Below, piece after piece: positions 35,702-44,227 of a stretch of 64,000 nucleotides of DNA. The DNA comes from an uncultured Sulfurovum sp. Its GTDB lineage: Bacteria > Campylobacterota > Campylobacteria > Campylobacterales > Sulfurovaceae. Numbering within the stretch: position 1 is the stretch's first letter; every line of letters begins with the position of its first letter. The translations under genes were made by a program, and so were the position numbers. The DNA lies in NCBI GenBank assembly GCA_913055205.1, contig CAJXJN010000004.1, positions 1 through 64,000 on the forward strand, written 5' to 3'. A model generated the notes under the pieces. The model saw only the letters and a program-made list of their open reading frames with translations, made no database searches and was not told the DNA's origin.

Positions 35702-35741
35702 AAATATTTAACTATTTTACTCTTTGTGTAGTTAAATATTT
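35702..35741. promoter_or_regulatory. inverted repeat operator between mod and the HTH gene
   Basis: AAATATTTAACTA (35702-35714) and its exact reverse complement TAGTTAAATATTT (35729-35741) are 14 bp apart. A third half-site AAATATTTAA begins near 35764. It lies between the divergent mod and HTH genes, which fits control of both by the small HTH protein. Confidence 0.55.
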
Positions 35742-35828
35742 GCTTTTTTTGTCATAAAAAGAAAAATATTTAATGTGTTGGGAAATTAGGTCATATAAGT
35801 TAGCTTTATAAGTAAAAAAGGCAATAAA

Positions 35829-36014
35829 ATGACCCAAAGAGATAAAGCCATTTACCTAGACATTACACCTGTAACTCTAAGAAACTGGAGAAAAAACAAA
35901 CCAAACCTCTACAAAATCATCATGCTAGGCTTCGCATTTGAAGAGGCTGTTAAAAAGTCCAAAGAGAATTATGAGACGTTGGAGAGGTTGGAGCGTGAGG
36001 TGGTGGATTCGTAG
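35829..36014 (+). CDS. small HTH protein beside the R-M genes
   Basis: A 61-residue protein whose first half (DKAIYLDITPVTLRNWRKNK) reads as a helix-turn-helix, with a helical tail. It is divergent from mod with an inverted repeat between them, so it could be a controller for the R-M genes. AAAGGCAATAAA precedes the ATG. Its stop codon TAG is the GTAG foot of the 138-bp repeat at 36011, so the original C-terminus may have been altered by the insertion. A degenerate copy of its 3' half follows the repeat. Confidence 0.6.
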   Translation: MTQRDKAIYLDITPVTLRNWRKNKPNLYKIIMLGFAFEEAVKKSKENYETLERLEREVVDS

Positions 36015-36148
36015 GGGGCGATTGCCATCGCACCAAATATTCAAACAGAAATAATCTTGATTTTTATCTTTCAAATACAAATATTTTATGTTGTATCAAA
36101 TTTTATTGTATGCAAATATATAATGGTGCGATGGCAATCGCCCCCTAC
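36011..36148. mobile_element. 138-bp REP doublet (family A), copy 2
   Basis: Complete inverted ends GTAGGGGGCGATTGCCATCG and CGATGGCAATCGCCCCCTAC enclose 90 bp of AT-rich sequence. Its last 132 bp appear identical to 31081-31212. With no gene inside, it is a non-autonomous element that the RAYT at 30.5 kb could mobilise. Confidence 0.85.
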
Positions 36149-36160
36149 AGATGGTACCAA

Positions 36161-36225
36161 TTTCTAATGCTAGGCTTCACCTTTAAAGAGACTGTCAAAT
36201 TATGAGGCGTTGGAGAAGCAGATAG
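36161..36225 (+). pseudogene. remnant of the HTH gene 3' half
   Basis: ATGCTAGGCTTCACCTTTAA and TTATGAGGCGTTGGAGAAG match the sequence near 35930-35985 of the upstream gene, with changes and a deletion of about 17 bp. The copy lies just past the 138-bp repeat, so a gene 3' end is present on both sides of the element. Confidence 0.6.
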
Positions 36226-36250
36226 ATTTTTCATTTTATAGCTTTTATGC

Positions 36251-36256
36251 TATAAT
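36251..36256 (+). promoter_or_regulatory. extended -10 box of antisense RNA
   Basis: TATGCTATAATCTT gives a TGC-TATAAT extended -10 element facing the small hydrophobic ORF on the other strand. No -35 box is needed for this promoter type. Confidence 0.55.
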
Positions 36257-36262
36257 CTTCGC

Positions 36263-36360
36263 ATGGAGCCAAAGAGTTGCACCTCTTTGACTCTACTATT
36301 GGGCTACCAGCACCGAATGGTGAGGATAACCAGCAACAGTATGACTATGCCTAGAATACG
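36263..36360 (+). ncRNA. candidate antisense RNA (type I antitoxin)
   Basis: A transcript from the promoter at 36251 would cover the whole toxin ORF in antisense. Near its 5' end, AGCCAAAGAG and CTCTTTGACT form a 10-bp stem with one mismatch around TTGCAC. A second hairpin region follows (CCAGCACCGAATGGTG). The 3' end is not defined. The layout recalls ptaRNA1-type plasmid-transferred antisense RNAs, but that is from memory. Confidence 0.45.
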
Positions 36361-36363
36361 CAT
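36304..36363 (-). CDS. 19-residue hydrophobic peptide, candidate type I toxin
   Basis: The peptide MRILGIVILLLVILTIRCW is a single hydrophobic helix with basic residues at both ends, the usual form of type I membrane toxins. A ribosome binding site (AAAGGAT) lies 5 bases upstream. A strong plus-strand promoter about 50 bp past its stop codon would make antisense RNA. A longer in-frame start at 36534 exists but lacks a good site. The call is from form and layout. Confidence 0.5.
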   Translation of the reverse strand: MRILGIVILLLVILTIRCW

Positions 36364-36486
36364 TGCATATCCTTTCTCTTGGGCTAGCCCAAGCCCCAAC
36401 CCTGCCAAGATATAAAATCTCCACTTGCAAAACCTAGTCATAACATGCACAAAAATTCTAACAAAATTTTTTACCCAGTAGGAAAA

Positions 36487-36505
36487 ATATGTCAAGTTGT
36501 CATAC
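36487..36505. promoter_or_regulatory. palindrome related to ATATGTCAAATTGACATAT (copy 4)
   Basis: ATATGTCAAGTTGTCATAC, with three changes from the copy at 354, lies about 130 bp upstream of the candidate toxin ORF and about 90 bp before purT on the other strand. Confidence 0.3.
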
Positions 36506-36591
36506 TTTTTCAATCTAACCTTCCATGAACTCATTACACCTTATCTAACTTTTCGCTAAAATAATTCTAATATTTTTTCAAAGGTTTCCCT

Positions 36592-37755
36592 ATGACATTT
36601 ACAACCCCATTACAAAAAGATGCTATCAAAATTATGTTACTTGGTTCCGGTGAACTTGGTAAAGAAGTTGCTATAGAAGCACAAAGGCTTGGTGTTGAAG
36701 TCATTGCTGTTGACAAGTACGAAAATGCACCTGCACATCTTGTAGCCAACCGTTCGTATGCCATCGATATGCAAGACAAAGAAGCCGTACTTGCTCTCAT
36801 CGAAAAAGAGCAACCTACCTACATTTTGCCAGAAGTAGAAGCCATCAGCATCGATGCACTTTTTGAAGCAGAAGCAAGAGGTTTTCATGTGATTCCAAAT
36901 GCTGAAGCGGTAAACAAAACTATGAACCGTAAGAACATCCGTGTTTTTGCAGCTGAAGAACTTGGTCTTAAAACAAGCGAATATGAATTTGTAACCACAC
37001 TTGAAGGACTCAAAGATGCAGGTGAACGCATAGGTTTCCCTTGTGTCATTAAACCTGTGATGAGTTCTTCCGGTCACGGTCAAAGCATCGCCAGAACAGC
37101 AGAGGATATAGAGAACTCCTGGGAGATAGCCAAAGAGGCACGTGGTGATGCAAGTGAACTCATCGTAGAGGAGTTTGTACCATTTGACTATGAGATCACC
37201 CTTTTGACTATCCGTAATGAAACCGGCACAACCTTTTGTGAGCCCATAGGTCACGTACAGAAAGATGGTGACTTCGTTCTCTCATGGCAGCCTATGCAGA
37301 TGAGTGCTGAAGCACTTAAAAAGGCTCAAGAGATCGCTAAGTCCGTGACAGATGGTCTTGGGGGCAGAGGTATCTTCGGTGTAGAGTTCTTCGTCAAAGA
37401 TGAAGAGGTTTACTTCTCTGAGCTCAGTCCACGCCCACATGACACAGGGATGGTCACACTCATCACCCAAAGCCAAAGTGAGTTTGCACTTCATGTAAGA
37501 GCGGTACTGGGTCTGCCACTTGACTTTACTTTCTATGGTAGTGGTGCGTGTGGTGCGTACAAAGCTAAAAATGAGAGTCATAACCCAAGCCTTGAGATTC
37601 CTGATGATGCTTTCACAAAAGACAGCTTCGTAAGAGTCTTCGGAAAACCAGAGTCTCATGTAGGTCGTCGTATGGCAGTCTCACTTGTACTGGATGAAGT
37701 CGAAGAGGCAAAGCGTAGAGCTACGCAGATCGTCGATCAGATCAATGACCACTAA
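36592..37755 (+). CDS. purT: formate-dependent phosphoribosylglycinamide formyltransferase
   Basis: PurT makes formyl-GAR from formate, ATP and GAR, an alternative to PurN. The 387-residue ATP-grasp protein has [20 protein letters not shown] at the N-terminus, [13 protein letters not shown] in the ATP site, and [17 protein letters not shown] with metal ligands. It overlaps the next gene by 11 bases. Having both PurT and PurN suggests a choice of formyl donor depending on formate or folate supply. Confidence 0.96.
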   Translation: MTFTTPLQKDAIKIMLLGSGELGKEVAIEAQRLGVEVIAVDKYENAPAHLVANRSYAIDMQDKEAVLALIEKEQPTYILPEVEAISIDALFEAEARGFHVIPNAEAVNKTMNRKNIRVFAAEELGLKTSEYEFVTTLEGLKDAGERIGFPCVIKPVMSSSGHGQSIARTAEDIENSWEIAKEARGDASELIVEEFVPFDYEITLLTIRNETGTTFCEPIGHVQKDGDFVLSWQPMQMSAEALKKAQEIAKSVTDGLGGRGIFGVEFFVKDEEVYFSELSPRPHDTGMVTLITQSQSEFALHVRAVLGLPLDFTFYGSGACGAYKAKNESHNPSLEIPDDAFTKDSFVRVFGKPESHVGRRMAVSLVLDEVEEAKRRATQIVDQINDH

Positions 37756-38161
37756 GCAGTATACGCTTACACTTCCCCCTTACAAAAGGGGGATGCACCT
37801 TATCACAGATCAGATAAAAGCACTTTTTGACGGCTCTGTCTCTACAGGCATCGCACACCTTTTTTTACAACACACCAGTGCCAGTCTGACAATCAGTGAA
37901 AATGTCGATCCCTCTGTACGCAGTGACGCTGAAACATTTATGAATGACCTCATCCCGGAATCCTACTCAAAGTTCCAACACACCTATGAGGGGAGTGATG
38001 ATATGCCTGCACATCTAAAGAATATGCTTCTTGGCACCTCACTCACTATTCCTTTAAGTGGAGGGAGACTATCACTTGGAGCCTGGCAAGGGGTTTATCT
38101 TTTTGAACACAGAGACTATGCAAGCAGCAGAACTATTATTATTACCCTACAAGGAGATTAA
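37745..38161 (+). CDS. YjbQ family (UPF0047) protein
   Basis: A 138-residue protein of the YjbQ/UPF0047 family, which has weak thiamine phosphate synthase activity in some members. Visible marks are the [16 protein letters not shown] segment and ending GVYLFEHRD. The start [11 protein letters not shown] at 37745 overlaps the purT stop (ATGACCACTAA). The open frame reads further upstream inside purT, but that part is a shadow. It is probably translated by coupling with purT. Confidence 0.85.
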   Translation: MTTKQYTLTLPPYKRGMHLITDQIKALFDGSVSTGIAHLFLQHTSASLTISENVDPSVRSDAETFMNDLIPESYSKFQHTYEGSDDMPAHLKNMLLGTSLTIPLSGGRLSLGAWQGVYLFEHRDYASSRTIIITLQGD

Positions 38162-38164
38162 GTT

Positions 38165-39103
38165 ATGAAACAGATCGTCATACTCGATGCAAAAACACTC
38201 GGAGAGGACTTGGACCTTAGCCCGCTAGGTGACTTCGGTGAAGTGACAACCTACCAGACGACCCGTCCTGAAGAGACACTGGATCGCATTAAAACCGCTG
38301 AGATCATCATCACCAACAAAGTGGTCATCACAGCGCAGATGATGGAGGAAGCACCACAGCTCAAACTCATCTGTATCGCTGCTACAGGGATGAACAATGT
38401 CGATCTGGATGCAGCCAAGACCATGGGCATAGAAGTGAAGAATGTCGCAGGATACTCTACTGGAAGCGTAGTACAACATACCTTTGCAATGGCACTTTAC
38501 CTGGTGGAGAAACTGGCTTATTATGACAATGCAGTCAAAAGCGGGGCATGGTCTAAGTCTGGGCTCTTTACAGACGTTTCAAAACCATTTTATGAGATCT
38601 CAGGGAAAAAGTGGGGGATCATCGGTCTGGGAAGCATCGGTAAAGAGGTGGCACGTGTAGCTACAGCTTTTGGTGCGAATGTTTGCTACTTCTCGACCAG
38701 TGGGGAGAACTATGGACAGAAATACCCACATGTAACACTTGAGAATATGTTACAAGAGTGTGACATCATCTCCATACACTGCCCACTCAATGACAAAACA
38801 CAGAACCTCATCAATGCTTCAAATTTAAGGCTGATGAAAGAGGGTTCGGTGCTACTTAATCTTGGAAGAGGAAGCATCATCAATGAAGCCGATCTGGCCG
38901 CAGAACTGGATAAAAGAGAGATCTATGCAGGTTTAGATGTACTTACCCCTGAGCCTATCGCAGAGGACAATCCTCTTATGAAAATCAAAAATCAACACCA
39001 ACTTCTCATCACGCCACACATCGCATGGACAAGCAAAGAAGCCAGAGTTAAGCTTCTTAAAGGCATATTTGACAACATTAAAACTTTTTTAAAACTTATT
39101 TAA
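38165..39103 (+). CDS. D-2-hydroxyacid dehydrogenase
   Basis: A 312-residue NAD-dependent enzyme of the D-isomer 2-hydroxyacid dehydrogenase family. The Rossmann loop is GIIGLGSIGKEVARV, with the catalytic Arg in LLNLGRGSII, Glu in DVLTPEP and His in TPHIAW. The probable reaction is reduction of glyoxylate or hydroxypyruvate, though the substrate is not fixed by sequence. It follows the YjbQ gene by 3 bases, in the purT operon. Confidence 0.88.
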   Translation: MKQIVILDAKTLGEDLDLSPLGDFGEVTTYQTTRPEETLDRIKTAEIIITNKVVITAQMMEEAPQLKLICIAATGMNNVDLDAAKTMGIEVKNVAGYSTGSVVQHTFAMALYLVEKLAYYDNAVKSGAWSKSGLFTDVSKPFYEISGKKWGIIGLGSIGKEVARVATAFGANVCYFSTSGENYGQKYPHVTLENMLQECDIISIHCPLNDKTQNLINASNLRLMKEGSVLLNLGRGSIINEADLAAELDKREIYAGLDVLTPEPIAEDNPLMKIKNQHQLLITPHIAWTSKEARVKLLKGIFDNIKTFLKLI

Positions 39104-39189
39104 TGTTTATTGCATATCATATGCATTTACTTTATGCTAATTTCTTTATCCCAAATTATGCAATAGGATTATGAAAATAGCGTTTATGC

Positions 39190-39270
39190 TTGAGTTTAGG
39201 GCGTTTACAAAAAATTTAAGGTTAACCCAAAGGTTAATCGATGATTTTCTTGTGAATGCCCTAGGCTCAA
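39190..39270. repeat. inverted repeat with G-U compensated arms
   Basis: TTGAGTTTAGGGCGTTTACA and TTGTGAATGCCCTAGGCTCA (39190-39210 and 39250-39270, 21 bases each) pair along their full length if G-U pairs are allowed. A small palindrome GGTTAACC follows the left arm. This and the family B copy at 39339 make up the 326-bp gap between the dehydrogenase and sdhA. Confidence 0.5.
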
Positions 39271-39338
39271 TGATAAATGATAGTTTTATGATTTCTATTG
39301 CATATTTTGGGTTTATCTACTTTTTTAGTAAAAGTAGG

Positions 39339-39392
39339 CAAAAAGCGTCATTGCTCTCGAATCGCTTCGCTTTCAAGGGCGTTCGCAACGAC
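39339..39392. repeat. structured repeat, family B copy 3
   Basis: The core CTCTCGAATCGCTTCGCTTT then CAAGGGCGTTC is identical to the copy at 9206, but the enclosing stem is GTCATTGC/GCAACGAC. An 88-codon open frame over this gap (39171-39437) is repeat DNA and is not called as a gene. Confidence 0.7.
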
Positions 39393-39429
39393 AATATTTT
39401 ATTAATGATAATAGACAAAGGAACTTTGT

Positions 39430-41043
39430 ATGGTTGATGTACTTATTATTGGAAGTGGTGGTGCAGGCTTAACTGCTGCACTCTCTGCTAAAGGATCAGG
39501 AGCTTCCGTACTTGTGGCAGGAAAGAGCTACCCTACCAACTCACAAACTTCCATGGCACAAGGAGGCATCAATGCCGCTCTTGGAAATGTGAGTGAAGAC
39601 CATATAAGCTCCCACATTGCAGACACTATCAAATCCGCACATGGACTTTGTGATGAAGCTATGGTACGGCAAATGTGTGCTGATGCACCTAAGACCATAG
39701 AGTGGCTGGAACATTTAGGGGTACCTTTTAGCCGTATCACCCCTTCCTCAACGCTCACCGCTCAACACTCAACACTTTCTATAGCACAGCGCCAAATGGG
39801 TGGAGCTTCCGCCAAACGTGCGTGTTACGCACAGGACTACACAGGACTCAAGATACTCCATACACTTTATGACACCTGCTTGAAAGAGAACATAGACTTT
39901 ATGGATGAACACTATCTACTCAACCTTATCACTAAAGATGGGGTAGCTAAGGGAGCAACCTTTTTAGACATCCGCACAGGCGAAGTCAAACAGATAGATG
40001 CAAAATCTGTCATCCTTGCTACAGGTGGATACGGTAGTCTCTATCATGGCTTTACTACCAATGCTTACGGCTCTACCGGTGACGGGGTGGCAGCTGTGCT
40101 TCGTGCGGGCGGTGCTGTAAGTGACATGGAGTTCATACAGTTCCACCCTACTGCACTCAAACACTCCAGCATCCTCATAAGCGAGAGTGCCAGAGGCGAA
40201 GGCGGGTACCTGGTCAACTCTGAGGGTGAGCGTTTTGTGGATGAACTCAAACCCAGAGATGAAGTAGCCAGAGCCATCTTTAAAGAACTTCAGGAAAATA
40301 AAGAAGTTTTCCTCGATGTCAGACATTTGGGTGAGGAAAAACTCATGGAGCTTCTACCTCAAGAGATAGCTCTGTGTAAACTGCATGAACATGTAGATCC
40401 TGCCAAAGAACTCATCCCCATCAAGCCAGTTGCACACTACACCATGGGTGGCATAGATGTGGACTATGCACTGGAAGTCACAGGCATCAAAGGGTGCTTT
40501 GCCGTAGGTGAATGTTCCAATGCCAAAGTACACGGAGCCAACCGTCTTGGTGGGAACTCCCTGCTTGAGATCACTGCTTTTGGAAGGTTTGCAGGGGAGA
40601 ATGCCTACAAACACTCTATCTATGCAAGCTCTAAACCCGCAGATGACACACAACTGCAAAAAGACAAAGCCCATCTTGAAAGTATCTATGCACAAGAGAG
40701 CAGTGTAAACTTCTATGAGCAAAGAGAGGCTCTTGGTAAACTCTTTTACCAAAATGTTGGCATCGTAAGACACAACGATACTCTGACCAAAGCGCTTGAT
40801 GAAGTCATTGCCATGCAAGTACTTTCAAACAAGATAGGCATAGAAGACAAAAGCCCAACCAACAACACAAACCTCATAGACTTTTTAGAGTTCAGCAATG
40901 CCCTACTGCTTGCACCTACTGTTATCTCCTCAGCCATTGCCAGAGATGAGAGTCGTGGCGCTCATTTTAAAGTAGGGTTTGAAGAGGAAAATGAGGATTT
41001 TAAAAAGCATATTGTTTTGCAATGGAAGAAGGAGACAGAATGA
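39430..41043 (+). CDS. sdhA: succinate dehydrogenase/fumarate reductase flavoprotein
   Basis: The FAD subunit that interconverts succinate and fumarate. The 537-residue protein begins [20 protein letters not shown] (FAD loop) and has [14 protein letters not shown] (histidyl-FAD region), [38 protein letters not shown] and [21 protein letters not shown] precedes the start. Without a known membrane subunit nearby, the class (menaquinone type, soluble or MfrA-like) is open. Its partner sdhB follows after a REP insertion. Confidence 0.9.
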   Translation: MVDVLIIGSGGAGLTAALSAKGSGASVLVAGKSYPTNSQTSMAQGGINAALGNVSEDHISSHIADTIKSAHGLCDEAMVRQMCADAPKTIEWLEHLGVPFSRITPSSTLTAQHSTLSIAQRQMGGASAKRACYAQDYTGLKILHTLYDTCLKENIDFMDEHYLLNLITKDGVAKGATFLDIRTGEVKQIDAKSVILATGGYGSLYHGFTTNAYGSTGDGVAAVLRAGGAVSDMEFIQFHPTALKHSSILISESARGEGGYLVNSEGERFVDELKPRDEVARAIFKELQENKEVFLDVRHLGEEKLMELLPQEIALCKLHEHVDPAKELIPIKPVAHYTMGGIDVDYALEVTGIKGCFAVGECSNAKVHGANRLGGNSLLEITAFGRFAGENAYKHSIYASSKPADDTQLQKDKAHLESIYAQESSVNFYEQREALGKLFYQNVGIVRHNDTLTKALDEVIAMQVLSNKIGIEDKSPTNNTNLIDFLEFSNALLLAPTVISSAIARDESRGAHFKVGFEEENEDFKKHIVLQWKKETE

Positions 41044-41062
41044 AAAATAACTCTATTTCATC

Positions 41063-41155
41063 CGTAGGTCGGGTTCTCCTGATCCCGACACTTATTTGCA
41101 AAAAAATATCTTCTGCATCTTTAATAAACGTCGGGATGAGGGCAACCCGACCTAC
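41063..41155. repeat. GTAG hairpin pair (REP family F), copy 1
   Basis: The left arm is CGTAGGTCGGGTTCTCCTGA then TCCCGAC (41063-41089), and the right arm is GTCGGGATGAGGGCAACCCG then ACCTAC (41130-41155). Each has a GTAG foot and a GTCGGG/CCCGAC hairpin. It lies inside the sdhA-sdhB operon and could alter the ratio of the two proteins. Confidence 0.85.
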
Positions 41156-41170
41156 AGAAGGATTTATATT

Positions 41171-41893
41171 ATGAAAATATCTATTCAAAGAGATAAAAGC
41201 ATTGAAGAATTTGAAATCTCCAAATCTATGACACTTCTTGCAGCCCTCTACGAGATCAAAGAGAACCAAGATGCCTCACTGACATTTTCTGCAGGATGCC
41301 GTGCTTCTGTCTGTGGTACCTGTGCTGTTCGTGTAAATGGTAGAGAGGTACTCTCTTGTGCTCATAAAGTACAAGATGGTGATGTAGTAGAACCGTTGCA
41401 ATACCACCCAGTCCTACGTGACCTCAAAGTAGATAAAAACAAGGCCAAAGAGACACTGCTAAAAAGTACAGCATGGCTTCATGAGAGTAAAGAAGCTTCA
41501 CTGACACACAGTGACGAGAAACTCACCGAAACACAAACTGACTGCATACTCTGTGATTCATGCTACTCTGCCTGTCCTGTGTACGCAGTAAATCCGGACT
41601 TCTTAGGACCTTTTGCCCTTACTCGCGCTTACCGTTACAGCTCTGACAAACGTGAAGGCGATGCCAAAGCCATCATAGACAACATTCAGAGCAACGGTGT
41701 GTGGGACTGTACCTTATGTGGAGAGTGTACGGCTGTCTGTCCTAAAGGCATAGATCCTAAGATGGACATCACTATGTTAAGAGGAACCTCACTGCAATTC
41801 GGACACTCTGACCCAAGTTTTGCTACGCAGAGTTTTGGAACACCTGATTTTGGCGGAGGAGGATTTGGGTTTGACCCGAATAGTGGGTTTTAA
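41171..41893 (+). CDS. sdhB: succinate dehydrogenase/fumarate reductase iron-sulfur protein
   Basis: The electron-transfer subunit. The 240-residue protein has a [2Fe-2S] site (CRASVCGTCAVRVNGREVLSC over residues 45-65) and two C-terminal clusters (CILCDSCYSACP and CTLCGECTAVCPKG). I chose ATG at 41171 (AAGGAT upstream). The frame extends upstream into repeat DNA. A Gly/Phe-rich tail (FGGGGFGFDPNSGF) is unusual. No third membrane or CCG-domain subunit follows. Confidence 0.92.
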   Translation: MKISIQRDKSIEEFEISKSMTLLAALYEIKENQDASLTFSAGCRASVCGTCAVRVNGREVLSCAHKVQDGDVVEPLQYHPVLRDLKVDKNKAKETLLKSTAWLHESKEASLTHSDEKLTETQTDCILCDSCYSACPVYAVNPDFLGPFALTRAYRYSSDKREGDAKAIIDNIQSNGVWDCTLCGECTAVCPKGIDPKMDITMLRGTSLQFGHSDPSFATQSFGTPDFGGGGFGFDPNSGF

Positions 41894-41895
41894 TT

Positions 41896-42453
41896 ATGAA
41901 TGATTTTACTAAAAAATATTCAAAGATCTGGAAAGATGATCCAAAAAAACTATTAAAATCATATGACTATCAACTAGAACTAACAAAACAATTAGATAAT
42001 CTATCCATTGATAAATTTGATCGAAAAATATTTTATGAGATTATTTTATGGAAATTAAATAGATACCCACAAATAGATAATACCTTAATAGAGAAATTAA
42101 AACCTCTATCATCTCTTAAGCCTAAAGAACATTACAAATCAAAACAACTTTTAAAAGAACTATTGTCTTGTCGTGGGATTCGTTTACCTATGGCATCTAC
42201 CATCTTGAGGTTTATCAATCCAAATGTTTTTCAAATTATTGATGACAGAGTATTTAGAGTTTTAGAATTAGAAGGAAAAATTCCTACTAAACCAAAAAAT
42301 ATCAATAATAACTATCTTGAAAAATCTTGTGAAATTTATTTTCACTACTTAGATAGATTACGTGATATTTGTAATGAAAAATTACCATTTGAAGATTCTG
42401 ATAGAATTTTATACTTATTAGATATTAAATTAGAGAATAAAATAGGTGATTAA
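41896..42453 (+). CDS. hypothetical protein with HhH-like segment
   Basis: A 185-residue protein, Lys/Asn/Ile-rich and clearly more AT-rich than its neighbours, suggesting recent acquisition. The segment LLSCRGIRLPMASTILRFIN, followed by PNVFQIIDDRVFRVL, resembles the helix-hairpin-helix and following Asp of DNA glycosylase-type folds. I would not assign an activity. It starts 3 bases after sdhB and overlaps the convergent thioesterase by 4 bases. Confidence 0.65.
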   Translation: MNDFTKKYSKIWKDDPKKLLKSYDYQLELTKQLDNLSIDKFDRKIFYEIILWKLNRYPQIDNTLIEKLKPLSSLKPKEHYKSKQLLKELLSCRGIRLPMASTILRFINPNVFQIIDDRVFRVLELEGKIPTKPKNINNNYLEKSCEIYFHYLDRLRDICNEKLPFEDSDRILYLLDIKLENKIGD

Positions 42454-42863
42454 CCACTCTGAAAAGCCTCAAACCCCTCAACGATCACAACAGGGATCTT
42501 CATAGGTCTCATCTTCTTGCTGTCTACAAAAACCCACTCCGTTTTCCCTTCACAGATGAGGACATCATCTTTAGGGCAGGTTAAAACATAACGGCGGATA
42601 GACATGATCTTGCCTATCTCTTCTACCCATGTTTCCATTTGTAGTTCATCGTTTTCAAAGGCGGGTTTTTTGTATTCTATATTATGAGATTTGGCTACCC
42701 AGGTGCCTCCAAGTTCAAGACATTGTTCGTAGCCGAAGCCTACGGCTGCTGAGTGTTTTGTGGCAGCTTCTATCATCCAGCTAAGATACGTAACATTATG
42801 CACATGACCATTGAAGTCAATCTCATCACTTGCTACTTTAAATCTGTAGCTGTAAGTATTCAA
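42450..42863 (-). CDS. acyl-CoA thioesterase (hotdog fold)
   Basis: A 137-residue protein of the 4HBT/YbgC type. The active-site segment is FKVASDEIDFNGHVHNVTYLSWMIEAAT, with Asp-x2-Gly-His. The expected substrate is a small acyl-CoA thioester. It is 1 base from leuC and probably in the same operon, though functionally unrelated. Confidence 0.82.
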   Translation of the reverse strand: MNTYSYRFKVASDEIDFNGHVHNVTYLSWMIEAATKHSAAVGFGYEQCLELGGTWVAKSHNIEYKKPAFENDELQMETWVEEIGKIMSIRRYVLTCPKDDVLICEGKTEWVFVDSKKMRPMKIPVVIVEGFEAFQSG

Positions 42864-42864
42864 A

Positions 42865-44145
42865 CTAGATATCTCTAGGGTCTACGATCTTCCCTGCAAT
42901 AGCAGATGCCGCAGCAACCGCTGAGTTAGCCAAGTAGATCTCAGATGTTCTTGCACCCATACGACCTACGAAGTTACGATTTGTTGTAGCAACACAACGT
43001 TCACCGTCACCCAGGATACCCATGTACCCACCCAAACATGCACCACAGGTAGGATTGGAAACCACGGCACCCGCTTCAATAAGGATATCCATCAAACCTT
43101 CATGTTGTGCCTGTAGAAAGATCTTCTGTGTTGCAGGTGTAACGATCATACGTGTATGACGTGCCACTCTTTTGCCCTTCATGATCTCCGCTGCAATGCG
43201 CAAGTCTTCGATACGCCCATTCGTACAAGAACCGATCATCACCTGGTCTATCTTCAAGTCATCTGCAACTGCCTGCTCTACCGGTTTACCGTTTGACGGC
43301 AGGAATGGATAGGCGATCACTGGTGAAAGTGCTGCAACATCTATCTTAATGACTTGGCAATAGTTCGCATCTTCATCTGAATAGTGGATCTTAGGCTCTG
43401 CTCTAAGTCCGCCATTTTCCTCTCTTCTCTCAATAAGATATGCTTCTGTAATATTATCTACAGCGATGATCCCTGACTTTGCTCCGGCTTCTATGGCCAT
43501 GTTACACATGGAGAATCTGTCATCCATACCAAGGTGTTGGATGGTATCACCTGTAAATTCCAATGCTTTGTAAAGTGCACCATCCACACCTAAAATGCGG
43601 ATGATCTCCAAGATGATGTCTTTACCGTAAATATGCTCACCCGGTTTACCTGTAAGCTCTACTTTGATCGTCTCAGGTACTTTGAACCAGTTACCGCCCG
43701 TGATCATACCAAAGGCAAGGTCTGTACTTCCCATACCTGTTGAGAATGCGCCGAGTGCTCCATGTGTACAGGTGTGGCTGTCTGCACCGATGATGACATC
43801 ACCGGGGATGACCAAACCTTTTTCAGGAAGCAAGGCATGCTCGATCCCCATATCTTTCTCATCAAAGAAGTATTTAAGGTCATGCTTATAGGCAAACTCT
43901 CTTGAAATCTTCGCCTGGTTCGCTGAAGCAATGTCTTTAGCAGGGATGTAGTGATCCATTACGATGCTGAAGTTGTCCGGTCTGGCCAATTTTTCTGCCC
44001 CGCTCTCTTCAAATGCTCTGATCGAGATAGGTGTTGTAATGTCGTTACCGATGATCATATCAATATCTACTCTAACGATCTCTCCTGCATGCACCTCTTT
44101 ACCTGCATGCTCCGAGAATATCTTTTCTGTAATGGTTTGTCCCAT
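42865..44145 (-). CDS. leuC: 3-isopropylmalate dehydratase large subunit
   Basis: LeuC isomerises 2- to 3-isopropylmalate in leucine synthesis with LeuD. The 426-residue aconitase-type protein has GADSHTCTHGALGAFSTGMGSTD, the cluster ligands in IGSCTNGRIEDLR and NPTCGACLGG, and the C-terminal RNFVGRMG. The length is that of the archaeal/HacA-like group of short LeuC proteins. leuD is not beside it within the window. Confidence 0.92.
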   Translation of the reverse strand: MGQTITEKIFSEHAGKEVHAGEIVRVDIDMIIGNDITTPISIRAFEESGAEKLARPDNFSIVMDHYIPAKDIASANQAKISREFAYKHDLKYFFDEKDMGIEHALLPEKGLVIPGDVIIGADSHTCTHGALGAFSTGMGSTDLAFGMITGGNWFKVPETIKVELTGKPGEHIYGKDIILEIIRILGVDGALYKALEFTGDTIQHLGMDDRFSMCNMAIEAGAKSGIIAVDNITEAYLIERREENGGLRAEPKIHYSDEDANYCQVIKIDVAALSPVIAYPFLPSNGKPVEQAVADDLKIDQVMIGSCTNGRIEDLRIAAEIMKGKRVARHTRMIVTPATQKIFLQAQHEGLMDILIEAGAVVSNPTCGACLGGYMGILGDGERCVATTNRNFVGRMGARTSEIYLANSAVAAASAIAGKIVDPRDI

Positions 44146-44227
44146 TTTTTATCCTTAATTCATTATCATTATTACGCGAATTATAGCGAAATAAAATTAT
44201 GCTAGAATTTCATCATTATTTTAGTTC

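Noticed and set aside
36364-36534. Longer 76-codon version of the toxin frame
   Set aside because: The upstream in-frame ATG has no ribosome binding site, while AAAGGAT directly precedes the internal ATG at 36363.
39171-39437. 88-codon plus-strand frame before sdhA
   Set aside because: It is built from an inverted repeat and a family B copy and overlaps the sdhA start. It is repeat DNA by origin.
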